The notes under the pieces are model-generated. The model saw only the letters and a list, made by a program, of their open reading frames with translations. It did not search any database and was not told where the DNA came from. The translations under genes were made by a program, and so were the position numbers. Shown in pieces: positions 17,074 to 26,744 of a DNA stretch of 64,000 nucleotides (position 1 is the stretch's first letter; each line of letters opens with the position of its first letter). The stretch is from an uncultured Clostridia bacterium (lineage in GTDB: Bacteria > Bacillota > Clostridia > Lachnospirales > Lachnospiraceae): assembly GCA_947643415.1 (NCBI GenBank), contig CANRWA010000007.1, positions 37,975 to 101,974 on the forward strand. The letters are read 5' to 3'.

Positions 17074-19491
17074 ATGGATTTCAGAGAGTTTTTAAATCAG
17101 GGATTTGTAATATTAGATGGTGCTACCGGCTCCAACCTGCAGGAGGCCGGAATGAAGAGCGGGGACTGTCCGGAGCTGTGGATCACACAGCATCCGGATA
17201 TTTTCATTGATCTTCAGAAACGGTATATCGAGGCGGGTTCTGATGTACTTTATACACCGACATTTACGAGTACCAGTATCAAACTGGCAGAATATGGTCT
17301 GGAGGAACGGCAGGAGGAGCTGGTTCACAGTCTTGTGGGGCTGACCAAAGAGGCGGTCCGGCTGAGTGGAACGGAACGGAAGATCTATATACTGGGAGAC
17401 ATTTCCATGACAGGAGTACAGTTAGAGCCTGTGGGAAGTTTTCCATTTGAAGACCTGGTAAATGTGTATAAGAGACAGGTTTCCTTTCTGGTGGAGGCAG
17501 GAGTGGACGGCTTTGCCATAGAGACAATGATGAGCCTGCAGGAGTGCCGTGCGGCTCTTCTTGCGGTGAAAGAGACCTGTGATCTTCCTGTGATCATAAC
17601 ATTGACCTATCAGACAGATGGGCGGACGTTATATGGGACAAATCCGGAGACGGCTGTGGTGGTACTGCAGGCAATGGGGGCAGATGCAGTGGGGATCAAC
17701 TGCTCTGCCGGACCGGATAAGATGGTGGAGGCTGTAAAGAAAATGGCAGAGTATGCCACGGTGCCCATCGTCACAAAACCCAATGCCGGGCTGCCACAAC
17801 TGGAGGATGGCAGGACAGTATATGATATGGAAAAGGAGGCTTTTGCTGACTGCATGATGGCAATCGTGGATGCCGGCGCCACTGTGCTGGGGGGATGTTG
17901 CGGCACGACACCGGAATATATCCGGCTGCTTAAGGAGAAACTTACATCTAAGACATTCTCCCTGCGGGGGAATAAACCAGTGCGGGCACTGACAACGGAG
18001 CGGAACCTGACACCCATTCGCCTGGAAGGCAATTTTATGATCGTGGGAGAGCGGATCAACCCCACCGGAAAGAAGGCACTTCAGGCAGAACTGAGGGATG
18101 GCAGGCTGGATATGGTGCTGGATATGGCAGAGGAGCAGGTAGAGCGGGGGGCGCAGATCCTTGATGTGAATATGGGGATGAATGGCATTGATGAGAAAGA
18201 AATGATGCTGCGTGCCATAGATGAACTGACTATGACAGTGGATGTTCCCCTCAGCATTGATTCCAGTTACGTTGATGTGGTGGAGCAGGCGCTGCGGATC
18301 TATCCGGGACGTGCCCTGATCAATTCGGTCTCCCTGGAACCAGAGAAATTTGAGCGGCTTATTCCGGCGGCAAAAAAATATGGGGCTATGTTCATTCTCC
18401 TTCCTCTGTCGGAATCAGGACTGCCAAAGGATCTGGGTGAGAAAAAAGAGATCATACAGACGATACTGGAAGAGGCGAAGAACCATGGGATGTCGGAAGC
18501 AGATATTATCGTGGACGGACTGGTGGCGACCATTGGGGCAAATAAAAAGGCGGCATTGGAGGTGCTGGAGACGATCCGTTACTGTAAAGAGGATCTGGGA
18601 CTGGCGACGATCTGCGGACTATCTAATATATCCTTTGGCCTGCCGGAGAGAGTATTTGTCAACAGTGCCTTTCTTACCCTTGCCATTGGACAGGGGCTGA
18701 CTATGGCAATCTCCAATCCATCACAGACACTTCTTGTGAACGCTGCACTGGCTTCGGATCTGCTGCTGAACAAAGAAGAATCCGATCTTCGGTATATCAA
18801 TGGTGTGTCAGCTATGTCAGTGAGCAGCGCAGACACGAAAGAACGTGTGCAGGAGGTGGAAGGGCATCCCCTCTATATGGCTGTGACAAAGGGAAAGGGC
18901 GCCCATATCACGGAGCTCGTAGAGCAGGAACTGAAAGAGGGGAACGAGCCGGCGAAGATCATTGACACTCATTTGATCCCTGCCATTAATTATGTGGGAG
19001 AACTGTTCGAACAGAAAAAATATTTTCTTCCGCAGCTCATTGCCAGTGCAGAGGTGATGGAGAAGGCGGTGGCGTATCTGGAGCCGCTTCTGGAGGCAGA
19101 GCGCGGTGACGCCAAGCTGGACACCATCATAATGGCCACAGTGAAAGGGGATATCCATGATATTGGAAAGAACCTTGTGGTGCTGATGCTGAAGAACTAC
19201 GGTTATGATGTCATTGATCTGGGAAAAGATGTGGAGACACAGGAGATCATTGACCAGGCAAAGAAGAAAGATGCTGCCATCATTGGATTGTCAGCACTTA
19301 TGACAACGACGATGATGGAGATGAAACATGTTGTAGATATGGCAAGGGCGCAGGGAGTCAAAGCGAAGATCATCATCGGGGGAGCTGTGGTGACACAGAG
19401 TTTTGCCGATGAGATCGGCGCTGATGGCTATTCTGGGGATGCCAGGGAGGCAGTGAAACTGGTAAACCGATTGCTGGGAAAGGACGAATAA
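17074..19491 (+). CDS. metH: Cobalamin-dependent methionine synthase, short form
   Basis: Transfers a methyl group from methyltetrahydrofolate to homocysteine through cobalamin. About residues 1-290 form the homocysteine-binding barrel with zinc-ligand Cys in GINCSAGP and GGCCGTTP. About 315-575 form the pterin-binding barrel (MIVGERINPTGKK, ILDVNMGMNG, SIDSSYVDV). About 585-665 form the cobalamin cap, and about 685-805 the cobalamin-binding Rossmann domain with the DIHDIGKN histidine motif. The ~340-residue reactivation domain of long MetH is absent, as in many Firmicutes where reactivation is by a separate protein. ATG 17074 fits family N-termini; GTG 17062 is an alternative. The next gene starts directly after the stop. 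Confidence 0.95.
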   Translation: MDFREFLNQGFVILDGATGSNLQEAGMKSGDCPELWITQHPDIFIDLQKRYIEAGSDVLYTPTFTSTSIKLAEYGLEERQEELVHSLVGLTKEAVRLSGTERKIYILGDISMTGVQLEPVGSFPFEDLVNVYKRQVSFLVEAGVDGFAIETMMSLQECRAALLAVKETCDLPVIITLTYQTDGRTLYGTNPETAVVVLQAMGADAVGINCSAGPDKMVEAVKKMAEYATVPIVTKPNAGLPQLEDGRTVYDMEKEAFADCMMAIVDAGATVLGGCCGTTPEYIRLLKEKLTSKTFSLRGNKPVRALTTERNLTPIRLEGNFMIVGERINPTGKKALQAELRDGRLDMVLDMAEEQVERGAQILDVNMGMNGIDEKEMMLRAIDELTMTVDVPLSIDSSYVDVVEQALRIYPGRALINSVSLEPEKFERLIPAAKKYGAMFILLPLSESGLPKDLGEKKEIIQTILEEAKNHGMSEADIIVDGLVATIGANKKAALEVLETIRYCKEDLGLATICGLSNISFGLPERVFVNSAFLTLAIGQGLTMAISNPSQTLLVNAALASDLLLNKEESDLRYINGVSAMSVSSADTKERVQEVEGHPLYMAVTKGKGAHITELVEQELKEGNEPAKIIDTHLIPAINYVGELFEQKKYFLPQLIASAEVMEKAVAYLEPLLEAERGDAKLDTIIMATVKGDIHDIGKNLVVLMLKNYGYDVIDLGKDVETQEIIDQAKKKDAAIIGLSALMTTTMMEMKHVVDMARAQGVKAKIIIGGAVVTQSFADEIGADGYSGDAREAVKLVNRLLGKDE

Positions 19492-20466
19492 ATGGAAACA
19501 AAAGTAGATCTCATCATACCAGTATACCATCCGGATGAGAAACTGGAACGGCTCATTGAAAAGATCAATTCGCAGACGCTCAAGCCAGACCATGTGTTTT
19601 TTATGCAGACATTGACTGGGACAGAGGAGGATGTCCGCGTGAGAGAGATTCTGGAGAGGGCAGGCCATGCTGTGGTGACAACACTGGAAAAGAGTGAATT
19701 TGACCACGGCGGGACACGGAACCGGGGGGCGGCGATGTCGCAGGCGGATTACATGCTCTTTATGACGCAGGATGCTGTGCCTGTAGATGACATGCTCATT
19801 GAAAATCTGAGGAGGGCAATGGAAGCAAGTGAAGATATAGCAACTGCTTATGGCAGGCAGCTTCCGGATGACAAAGTGGGGGCCATTGAACATTATACAA
19901 GGCAGTTCAATTATCCGCCGGAGAGCAGTACGAAGACAAAGGCAGATCTCCCTGTGCTGGGGATTAAGACATATTTCTGCTCCAATGTCTGTGCCATGTA
20001 CCGACGGACTGTGTATGAGCAGATGGGCGGATTTGTGCTGCATACGATCTTCAATGAAGATATGATTATGGCGTCGAAGGTGATCCAGGCAGGATACCGG
20101 ATCGCCTATGCGGCGGAAGCAGAGGTGGTACATGCCCACAGATATACCTACCGGGAACAGTTCAGGCGGAACTTTGACCTTGCTGTATCACAACGGCAGT
20201 ATCGTGAGGTCTTTGACGGGATACGGTCAGAATCAGAGGGAATCCGGCTGGTTAAGAAGACTATGAAATACTTATTGTCCAAAGGGAAATGGTATCTTGT
20301 GCCAGATCTGATCTTACAGAGCGGATTCAAATTTCTTGGATACCGTTTTGGGAAAAAATATGATAAACTTCCTATGGGGATCGTGCGGAGATTTTCAATG
20401 AATCCATCGTATTGGAATGGAGGCAGATATGAAAAAAACAGTTCAGATCATAATGGCAACTTATAA
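19492..20466 (+). CDS. Family 2 glycosyltransferase (rhamnosyltransferase-like)
   Basis: A 324-residue inverting GT-A enzyme, probably adding sugars to a cell-surface polymer. LIIPVYHPDEKLERLI is the nucleotide-sugar-binding start, EFDHGGTRNRGA and FMTQDAVP correspond to the metal-binding acidic motif (here QDA, a known variant in this branch), and FNEDMIMASKVIQAGYRI holds the ED motif of the acceptor region. HRYTYREQFRRNFDLAV is typical of rhamnosyltransferase-annotated members. It starts with the base after the metH stop and overlaps the second glycosyltransferase by 38 nt, so these genes are probably co-transcribed with the LCP gene. The sugar is unknown. Confidence 0.87.
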   Translation: METKVDLIIPVYHPDEKLERLIEKINSQTLKPDHVFFMQTLTGTEEDVRVREILERAGHAVVTTLEKSEFDHGGTRNRGAAMSQADYMLFMTQDAVPVDDMLIENLRRAMEASEDIATAYGRQLPDDKVGAIEHYTRQFNYPPESSTKTKADLPVLGIKTYFCSNVCAMYRRTVYEQMGGFVLHTIFNEDMIMASKVIQAGYRIAYAAEAEVVHAHRYTYREQFRRNFDLAVSQRQYREVFDGIRSESEGIRLVKKTMKYLLSKGKWYLVPDLILQSGFKFLGYRFGKKYDKLPMGIVRRFSMNPSYWNGGRYEKNSSDHNGNL

Positions 20467-21349
20467 TGGAGAGAAATACCTGGAAGAGCAGATGGATTCA
20501 CTGCTTGCCCAGACCTGGACGGATATCCGGGTGGAAGTGTGCGATGACGGCTCTACCGACCATACATGCGATGTAATAGAACGGTATGCGCAAAAAGATT
20601 CCCGTATATCCATTCACAGAAATGAGGAAAATAAAGGGTATGTCAGGAATTTCCTTGAGGGTATGCAGCGAAGTGAGGCAGAATATATTATGTTCTGTGA
20701 CCAGGATGATATATGGGACCAGAATAAGATAGAGGTGACGCTTGGTGCCATGGAACAGGCGGAGCGTGGCAGTGCCGATATACCGATCCTTGTTTTTACA
20801 GATGCCATAAATTTTGATTCTGATACAGGGCAGGATCAGGGGCGTTTTCATGAAAAGAGCCATCTGAATATAAAAAAGGTTGACACAGCACACCTTTTCA
20901 TGGAAAATAAGGTTATTGGGTGTACCGTGATGGTGAACCGGGCCGTTCTGCCATATCTCACTGAGATTCCACAGGAGATACGGGTGCATGACTGGTGGCT
21001 TGCCCTGATCTGCAGCCATTTTGGACAGATCGTCTATGTAGACCGTCCTACACTCAGATACCGCCAGCACAGTGGAAATATGATTGGCGGCAGTTCTTTT
21101 GGCAGTTATGTGAAAGACCGCCTTGCAGGAATCCGGGACCAGAGAGAGGCGCTGCACTCCTCTTACCGGCAGGGACAGGCATTTCTTTCCTTATACAGTG
21201 ACCGCATGACACAGGAACAGCGGGAGACTGCACAGAAGTTTGCAGCGCTCGCCGAAACCGGATGGTTTATGAGGCGGTGGAATATGATGAAATACGGTTT
21301 TACTAAGAGTGGGATGGTGCGCAATATAGGGTTATTCTTTCTAATGTGA
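20429..21349 (+). CDS. Family 2 glycosyltransferase
   Basis: A 306-residue GT2 enzyme. N-terminal IIMATYNGEKYLEEQMDSLLAQTW and VEVCDDGSTDHT bind the nucleotide sugar; FCDQDDIWDQNKIE is the DxD-type metal site typical of RfbF/WcaE-like rhamnosyl- or related transferases. VHDWWLALICSHFG is the acceptor-side conserved block. ATG 20429 follows GGAGGCAGAT at the right distance, within the 3' end of the upstream transferase gene. With it and the following LCP ligase it suggests assembly and wall attachment of a surface glycan. Donor and acceptor cannot be told from sequence. Confidence 0.88.
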   Translation: MKKTVQIIMATYNGEKYLEEQMDSLLAQTWTDIRVEVCDDGSTDHTCDVIERYAQKDSRISIHRNEENKGYVRNFLEGMQRSEAEYIMFCDQDDIWDQNKIEVTLGAMEQAERGSADIPILVFTDAINFDSDTGQDQGRFHEKSHLNIKKVDTAHLFMENKVIGCTVMVNRAVLPYLTEIPQEIRVHDWWLALICSHFGQIVYVDRPTLRYRQHSGNMIGGSSFGSYVKDRLAGIRDQREALHSSYRQGQAFLSLYSDRMTQEQRETAQKFAALAETGWFMRRWNMMKYGFTKSGMVRNIGLFFLM

Positions 21350-21396
21350 TGGGATACGGCACAGATACACAAAAGCGTGTGAGAATGGAGGAAAAC

Positions 21397-22425
21397 ATGG
21401 GAAAAACAAAGAAAAAAAGCAGAGCTAAGGTGATTGGAAGGGTACTTCTGGTATTGGGACTGATTATGTCCATGACAGTGGGCAGTGCTGCCGCAGTAGT
21501 AGTACACAAAGGAAATTCAATGCTGGATCTTATTAACTATGATGACCAGAATACCCTGTCTGGATTGGATCTGTCGAAATATAAGCTGGATAAGGATACG
21601 GATGTGGTAAATATCCTTCTGGTAGGGGCTGATAAGAATAATGATGAACAGGACAAGGATGTAGACAGGCGTTCCGATTCCATGATGATCGCCACACTGG
21701 ATGTCAAGCACAATAAGCTGAAGATCACTTCCCTGATGAGGGATATGTATGTGCAGATTCCGGGGCATGGGGGAAATAAGCTGAATGCTGCTTATTCTTT
21801 TGGCGGCATTAAACTATTGTATGAAACACTGGCAGAGAATTTTGGGATCAGTGTGGATGGTTATGCCGAAGTGAATTTCGATGCTTTCGTCAATGTCATT
21901 GATGAACTGGGAGGAATTGAGGTGACAATGACAGAATCTGAGGCAAAGAATCTGAATAGTACAAACTATATTAAGCGCAAAAAATACCGGAATGTCAAGG
22001 TGGGTAAACAGGTGATCAATGGTTATCAGGCGCTTGGTTACTGCCGTATCCGCCATGGAAAGAGACAGGCAGATGGTACTTTGCCGGGGGTTTATACAGC
22101 CAGCGGGAAAGGCGATGATTATGGACGCACTGAGCGTCAGCGGCTGACGATGCAGGCAGTGTTAAAGAAAGTGAAGGCTCTGTCTCCGGAGGAACTTCTG
22201 GAACTGGCAGAGGTAGTGATGCCAAATATAACAACCGATATCTCCAAAAAGAAGATCTATACCTATATGATGACAGTGATTCAGATGGGTACGACAGAGC
22301 TTCATCAGTTCGCGATCCCCATTGAGGGAGGCTTTACTTCCCAGACCATCAATGGCGGTGACTGCCTTGTTCCTGATCTGGATGCCAATAAGTCTGCTTT
22401 GAAGAAATTCATCTACAAGAGTTGA
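21397..22425 (+). CDS. LytR-CpsA-Psr (LCP) family protein
   Basis: Membrane-anchored phosphotransferase that links teichoic acids or capsule polymers from their lipid carrier to peptidoglycan. After a short Lys-rich tail there is one membrane helix (about residues 15-36, VLLVLGLIMSMTVGSAAAVVV), then the LCP domain. Family motifs: NILLVGADKN, RRSDSMMIATLDVKHNKLKITSLMRDMYVQIPGHGGNKLNAAYSFGG, FVNVIDELGGIEV, YCRIRHG and DDYGRTERQR. The conserved Arg and Asp residues of the pyrophosphate site are present. ATG 21397 follows GGAGGAAAAC. It lies downstream of two glycosyltransferases, which fits a surface-glycan role. Confidence 0.93.
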   Translation: MGKTKKKSRAKVIGRVLLVLGLIMSMTVGSAAAVVVHKGNSMLDLINYDDQNTLSGLDLSKYKLDKDTDVVNILLVGADKNNDEQDKDVDRRSDSMMIATLDVKHNKLKITSLMRDMYVQIPGHGGNKLNAAYSFGGIKLLYETLAENFGISVDGYAEVNFDAFVNVIDELGGIEVTMTESEAKNLNSTNYIKRKKYRNVKVGKQVINGYQALGYCRIRHGKRQADGTLPGVYTASGKGDDYGRTERQRLTMQAVLKKVKALSPEELLELAEVVMPNITTDISKKKIYTYMMTVIQMGTTELHQFAIPIEGGFTSQTINGGDCLVPDLDANKSALKKFIYKS

Positions 22426-22468
22426 CAATAAGGTGCGATGTTGTTAAAATGGTAAAAGCGAATTCAGA

Positions 22469-22652
22469 ATTACTGTCCGCTTTCCGTCTGCTGCGAAAGC
22501 AGATATACTTGTATAAGACTGATTTCGCAACAGACGGAAAAAGTGGTCAGTATGACCACCCCGCCAGCATGAGTAAAAGAGAGCTGCATAGCAGCGGTGC
22601 ACGGCGAAGCCGGGCACTTTTACGAATGGTCAGGCGGGGGGCGGACAGTAAT
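22469..22652. ncRNA. Structured element of unknown class, copy 1 (upstream of ilvN)
   Basis: Multi-helix element. The outer stem ATTACTGTCCGC/GCGGACAGTAAT is perfect over 12 bp (22469-22480 with 22641-22652). Inside are a 22-bp hairpin with two mismatches (22481-22502/22519-22540), a 7-bp hairpin GTGGTCA/TGACCAC (22543-22559) and a conserved core. The core is closed by ccccgcc/ggcgggg, then GTAAAAG/CTTTTAC (22573-22579/22617-22623) holding hairpins GCTGC/GCAGC and TGCaCGGC/GCCGgGCA. The second copy at 33103-33378 has the same helix order, unrelated outer stems and a shared core (ATGAG, GAGCTGC..AGCAGCGG). The strand is undecided. The core also reads MSKRELHSSGAR, but no ribosome site precedes it. 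Whether it is RNA or a mobile DNA element is open. Confidence 0.6.
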
Positions 22653-22703
22653 AGCGGAGTGAGCAGAAGAATTCATCAGAGTTAGAAAAGGGGGAAAGGG
22701 CTC

Positions 22704-23204
22704 ATGAGTAAAGTAGTTCTGTCCATATTAGTAAATAATACATCAGGTGTTCTCAGCCGTGTGACCGGATTGTTCAGCCGCCGTGGATACAATATTGACA
22801 GTCTGACAGTTGGTGAGACAGAGAACCCGGCATTTTCCCGTATGACAGTATCTGTGACGGGAGATGACATTATACTGGAGCAGATAGAGAAACAGGTCAA
22901 CAAACTGGAAGATGTAAAGTCTGTCAGGCAATTGACCGGAGAGGCGTCGGTTTGCCGTGAACTGATCTTAGTGAAGGTAGAGGCAGACAGGGATGCACGT
23001 CCGGCGATCAATGCTATTGTAGAGATCTTCCGCGCGAAGATCGTTGATGTGGCAGATACCTCTTTGATGATTGAACTGACTGGTAATCAGGCAAAGCTGG
23101 ACGCTTTTATCAAGCTAATTGAAGGATATGAGATCAAAGAACTGGTACGTACCGGAATATCAGGGCTTGCCAGAGGATTTCATGATGAGGCAGCAGGGCT
23201 TTAA
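22704..23204 (+). CDS. ilvN: Acetolactate synthase small (regulatory) subunit
   Basis: Regulatory subunit of acetohydroxyacid synthase, first enzyme of valine, leucine and isoleucine synthesis; it carries the valine feedback site. The 166-residue product has an N-terminal ACT domain (VVLSILVNNTSGVLSRVTGLFSRRGYNIDSLTVG) and a C-terminal ALS_ss domain (RELILVKV, IVEIFRAKIVDVADTSLMIELTG, LARG). The catalytic subunit ilvB is not adjacent; ilvC follows 115 nt later. Upstream is the structured element ending at 22652, 51 nt before the start. The ribosome site is AAAGGGGGAAAGG. No T-box or valine leader peptide was seen. Confidence 0.94.
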   Translation: MSKVVLSILVNNTSGVLSRVTGLFSRRGYNIDSLTVGETENPAFSRMTVSVTGDDIILEQIEKQVNKLEDVKSVRQLTGEASVCRELILVKVEADRDARPAINAIVEIFRAKIVDVADTSLMIELTGNQAKLDAFIKLIEGYEIKELVRTGISGLARGFHDEAAGL

Positions 23205-23307
23205 GATCTTTCTTTATCTGGATGGAACTTATATATTATCCCACTGTATTTCTTTGAAAACCACCCACGGGTTTTCCCGGAGAGGCTTTAAATACAAATT
23301 ATATTAG

Positions 23308-24342
<1,035 letters not shown>

Positions 24343-24351
24343 TTATATGCT

Positions 24352-24438
24352 TATAAAAAAGGGCTGGTTGCGAACCGCAGCCCTCAAAAACACTTCGTGT
24401 TTTTGTTCCGCATAGGATGGACTTTCTTATAAAGTAAA
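24352..24438. repeat. ~100-bp two-hairpin repeat (copy 2) between ilvC and the HAD gene
   Basis: First hairpin gggctggttgcg.../...cgcagccc with the outer GGGCTG/CAGCCC stem as in the other copies. The second hairpin is replaced by a shorter unrelated one (caaaaacacttcgtgtttttg), and the tail ccgcataggatggactttct is conserved. On the minus strand the first hairpin is followed by TTTTTT. It may end transcription after ilvC, although the T run is on the other strand. Confidence 0.75.
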
Positions 24439-24504
24439 AAGAGGAACCTGCTTGTTTGTAGGTTCCTTTCTGTATATAGACAGATCAGGATAGGAGAAAA
24501 ATAT

Positions 24505-25302
24505 ATGGTAAAACTGATTGTATCCGATATAGATGGAACTCTGGTGGGAGATGGACAGGGGGAAGGGGCGCTGAATCCGGCATATTTTGAGGTGATCCGG
24601 GGACTGACGGCAAGAGGTGTGAAATTTATGGCATGCAGTGGGAGGCAGCGCCTGAGTATTGCTAAATTGTTCCGTCCCATCGAGAAGGAAATCTTTTATG
24701 CCTGTGATGGAGGCAGCATTGTGTATCAGAATGAGGAGATGCTGTATGCCAGGACATTTTCGAAGGAAACGGCTGTGGAACTGATGCGGGATGCGGCGCA
24801 AGTAGAGAAATGTGATTATATGGCCTGTGGCACAAAACATGCGTACTGCCGCTGGGAGGACAGTGAATTATACCGCTGGATGACAGAGGGGTATGGGTAT
24901 GACATCCGTGCTGTGGGCAGCGACTTGCCAGATTGTATCAATGAAGACATTGTAAAGGTGTCTATCTATCATCATGATCATGCGGAGGAATTGACAAATC
25001 CCTGGTTCCGTCCCAGGTGGAAGGATAAAGTAAAGCTTACGTTAGCAGGGATACAATGGCTGGACTGTGTTCCGGAAGATGCCGGGAAGGGAGCGGCAGT
25101 TGCCTTTATGCAGAGGCATTTTGGCATTAATCCTTCTGAGACTGTCGTTTTTGGGGATAATCAGAATGATATAGAGATGTTTTCACTGGCAGGGCGAAGT
25201 TATGCTGTGGCCAATGCAAGGGCTGAGGTGAGGGAAGCTGCTTTACATGAATGTGAAAGTTATGAGAATGACGGGGTCTTAAAGATTATGAAAAATCTGT
25301 AA
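24505..25302 (+). CDS. HAD-superfamily hydrolase, Cof type
   Basis: A 265-residue sugar-phosphate phosphatase-like protein. Motif I is DIDGTLVGD (nucleophile and acid Asp) at the N-terminus, motif II is MACSGRQ, the conserved Lys lies in the cap/core junction, and motif IV is VVFGDNQNDIEMFSLAG. The C2-type cap between about 85 and 190 marks the Cof/YbiV group. The substrate is not predictable; members hydrolyse diverse sugar phosphates or PLP. The N-terminal VKLIVSDIDGTL and ribosome site AGGAGAAAAAT support ATG 24505. It appears to be a single gene. Confidence 0.9.
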   Translation: MVKLIVSDIDGTLVGDGQGEGALNPAYFEVIRGLTARGVKFMACSGRQRLSIAKLFRPIEKEIFYACDGGSIVYQNEEMLYARTFSKETAVELMRDAAQVEKCDYMACGTKHAYCRWEDSELYRWMTEGYGYDIRAVGSDLPDCINEDIVKVSIYHHDHAEELTNPWFRPRWKDKVKLTLAGIQWLDCVPEDAGKGAAVAFMQRHFGINPSETVVFGDNQNDIEMFSLAGRSYAVANARAEVREAALHECESYENDGVLKIMKNL

Positions 25303-25488
25303 AAGAAAGGGATATTTATATTGCAAAATGTACGATTGTGTGTTATCATGACGAAATAACCGAATTATAAAAAAAGTATAAAGAATTTATAAATTTTTGT
25401 TCTAAATTGTATTTTGGCAGCATATATATCTATTATGAGAAAAAAGTCTGAATACGATCGGACAAAAAAACGAAGGGGGTCATGTAAT

Positions 25489-26163
25489 ATGACAGATAAG
25501 ATTTTAGGAAACAATCAGGTAAATGTATATGGTGAAGTTGTGAGTGAATTCACGTTCAGTCATGAGGTGTATGGAGAGGGATTTTATATGCTGCAGCTTT
25601 CAGTAAAGAGGTTAAGTAAGGTGTATGATACTATTCCGCTTATGGTTTCGGAGCGGTTGATCGATGTATCACAGGATTACCGGGGATGCTTTATGGAGGC
25701 CAGCGGGCAGTTCCGTTCTTATAACCGCCATGAGGAAAATCATAATCGTCTTGTACTCTCTGTGTTTGTACGGGATTTACATATTGATGATGTGGAACAG
25801 GAAAACGACAAGCCAAATTACATTTTTCTGGATGGTTATCTGTGCAAGCCTCCGGTATACCGTAAGACACCACTTGGGAGGGAGATTGCTGACCTTCTTA
25901 TGGCAGTGAACCGCCCCTATGGAAAATCAGATTATATACCTTGTATCTGCTGGGGAAGAAATGCCAGATATGCAGATGGCTTTGAGGTAGGAGAGCATGT
26001 GCAGCTCTGGGGCCGGATTCAGAGCCGTGAATATCAGAAGCAGATTTCTGAGGACCAGTATGAAACGCGGATTGCTTATGAAATTTCCGTGAGCAAACTG
26101 GAGTGTGTGGAAGAGAGCGGAGAGATCACAGCCGCGTCAGAGATTTCAGAGGAAACTATTTGA
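25489..26163 (+). CDS. SSB-like protein with two OB folds
   Basis: A 224-residue protein made of two similar halves (about 10-105 and 115-210), each resembling a single-stranded-DNA-binding OB fold: NQVNVYGEVVSEFTFSHEVYGEGFYMLQLSVKR, and YIFLDGYLCKPPVYRKTPLGREIADLLMAVNR. The second half carries the clearer SSB signature (PLGREIADLLMAVNRPYGKSDYIPCICWGRNA). Similar two-OB proteins occur in Clostridia beside the ordinary SSB. A role in ssDNA handling is inferred. ATG 25489 follows GAAGGGGGTCATGTAAT; the reading from 25414 is too long. Its stop overlaps the -35 box of the next gene's promoter. Confidence 0.8.
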   Translation: MTDKILGNNQVNVYGEVVSEFTFSHEVYGEGFYMLQLSVKRLSKVYDTIPLMVSERLIDVSQDYRGCFMEASGQFRSYNRHEENHNRLVLSVFVRDLHIDDVEQENDKPNYIFLDGYLCKPPVYRKTPLGREIADLLMAVNRPYGKSDYIPCICWGRNARYADGFEVGEHVQLWGRIQSREYQKQISEDQYETRIAYEISVSKLECVEESGEITAASEISEETI

Positions 26164-26187
26164 AAATAATAAAAAATGTGGTATAAT
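26160..26187 (+). promoter_or_regulatory. Sigma-A type promoter of the adenosyltransferase gene
   Basis: TTGAAA (26160-26165), 16-nt spacer, TATAAT (26182-26187), 32 nt before the ATG. The -35 overlaps the stop codon of the SSB-like gene. Confidence 0.75.
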
Positions 26188-26218
26188 CTTGTCCATACTT
26201 GTGCGAATGGAGGTAAGT

Positions 26219-26713
26219 ATGGATACGAGAGTTGTACAAGCGTTCTATGGACAGGGTAAGGGAAAGACATCGGCGGCAGTGGGCCAGGCACTGAGGGAAG
26301 CAGGGGATGGCCAGCATATTACAGTGGTTCAGTTTTTGAAAGGGAAGGTCGCAGATGAGTTTAAGATCCTTGCCAGGCTGGAACCAGATGTGCAGATCTT
26401 TCGGTTTGACCAGTCTGAGTCCAGTTACTGTGAACTGTCTCTTCAGGAAAAAGAGGAGGAGAAACAGAATATTTTAAATGCTTTTAATTTTGCCAAGAAG
26501 GTGATCGAGACAGGGGAAAGTGATGTGGTTATTCTGGATGAATTACTCGGATTGGCAGACCTTGGAATCATTCAGACCGGGGATATCGCAGAATTGCTTC
26601 AGCTACCTGGTGATTATAAGAGGCTTTATATAACGGGCAATACACTGGCAGATGAACTGGTTCCATATATTGATGTGATCTGTGAGATCATGTTAGTGAA
26701 AGATAATACTTGA
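26219..26713 (+). CDS. CobA/CobO-type corrinoid adenosyltransferase family protein
   Basis: A 164-residue P-loop protein. The Walker A motif GQGKGKTSAAVGQAL follows VVQAFY at the N-terminus, HITVVQFLKG matches the conserved strand of CobA, and VVILDELLGLADLGII is the Walker B-like DE motif. These are hallmarks of the CobA/BtuR/CobO group that adenosylates cob(I)alamin. The sequence is short and diverged in the middle, so a related ATPase role is possible. A cobalamin-dependent metH lies 7 kb upstream. ATG 26219 follows GGAGGTAAGT. It has its own promoter. Confidence 0.8.
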   Translation: MDTRVVQAFYGQGKGKTSAAVGQALREAGDGQHITVVQFLKGKVADEFKILARLEPDVQIFRFDQSESSYCELSLQEKEEEKQNILNAFNFAKKVIETGESDVVILDELLGLADLGIIQTGDIAELLQLPGDYKRLYITGNTLADELVPYIDVICEIMLVKDNT

Positions 26714-26738
26714 CCTTTAAGGGGAATCGTGGTATCCT
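26710..26738 (+). promoter_or_regulatory. Promoter of the lysine-riboswitch leader
   Basis: TTGACC (26710-26715), 17-nt spacer, TATCCT (26733-26738), just upstream of the aptamer. The -35 overlaps the end of the adenosyltransferase gene. Confidence 0.65.
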
Positions 26739-26744
26739 TGACAA

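Noticed and set aside
22422..22685. 87-codon ORF upstream of ilvN as a real gene
   Set aside because: It runs across the stems of the structured element with no ribosome site; kept only as a minor coding hypothesis for the core.
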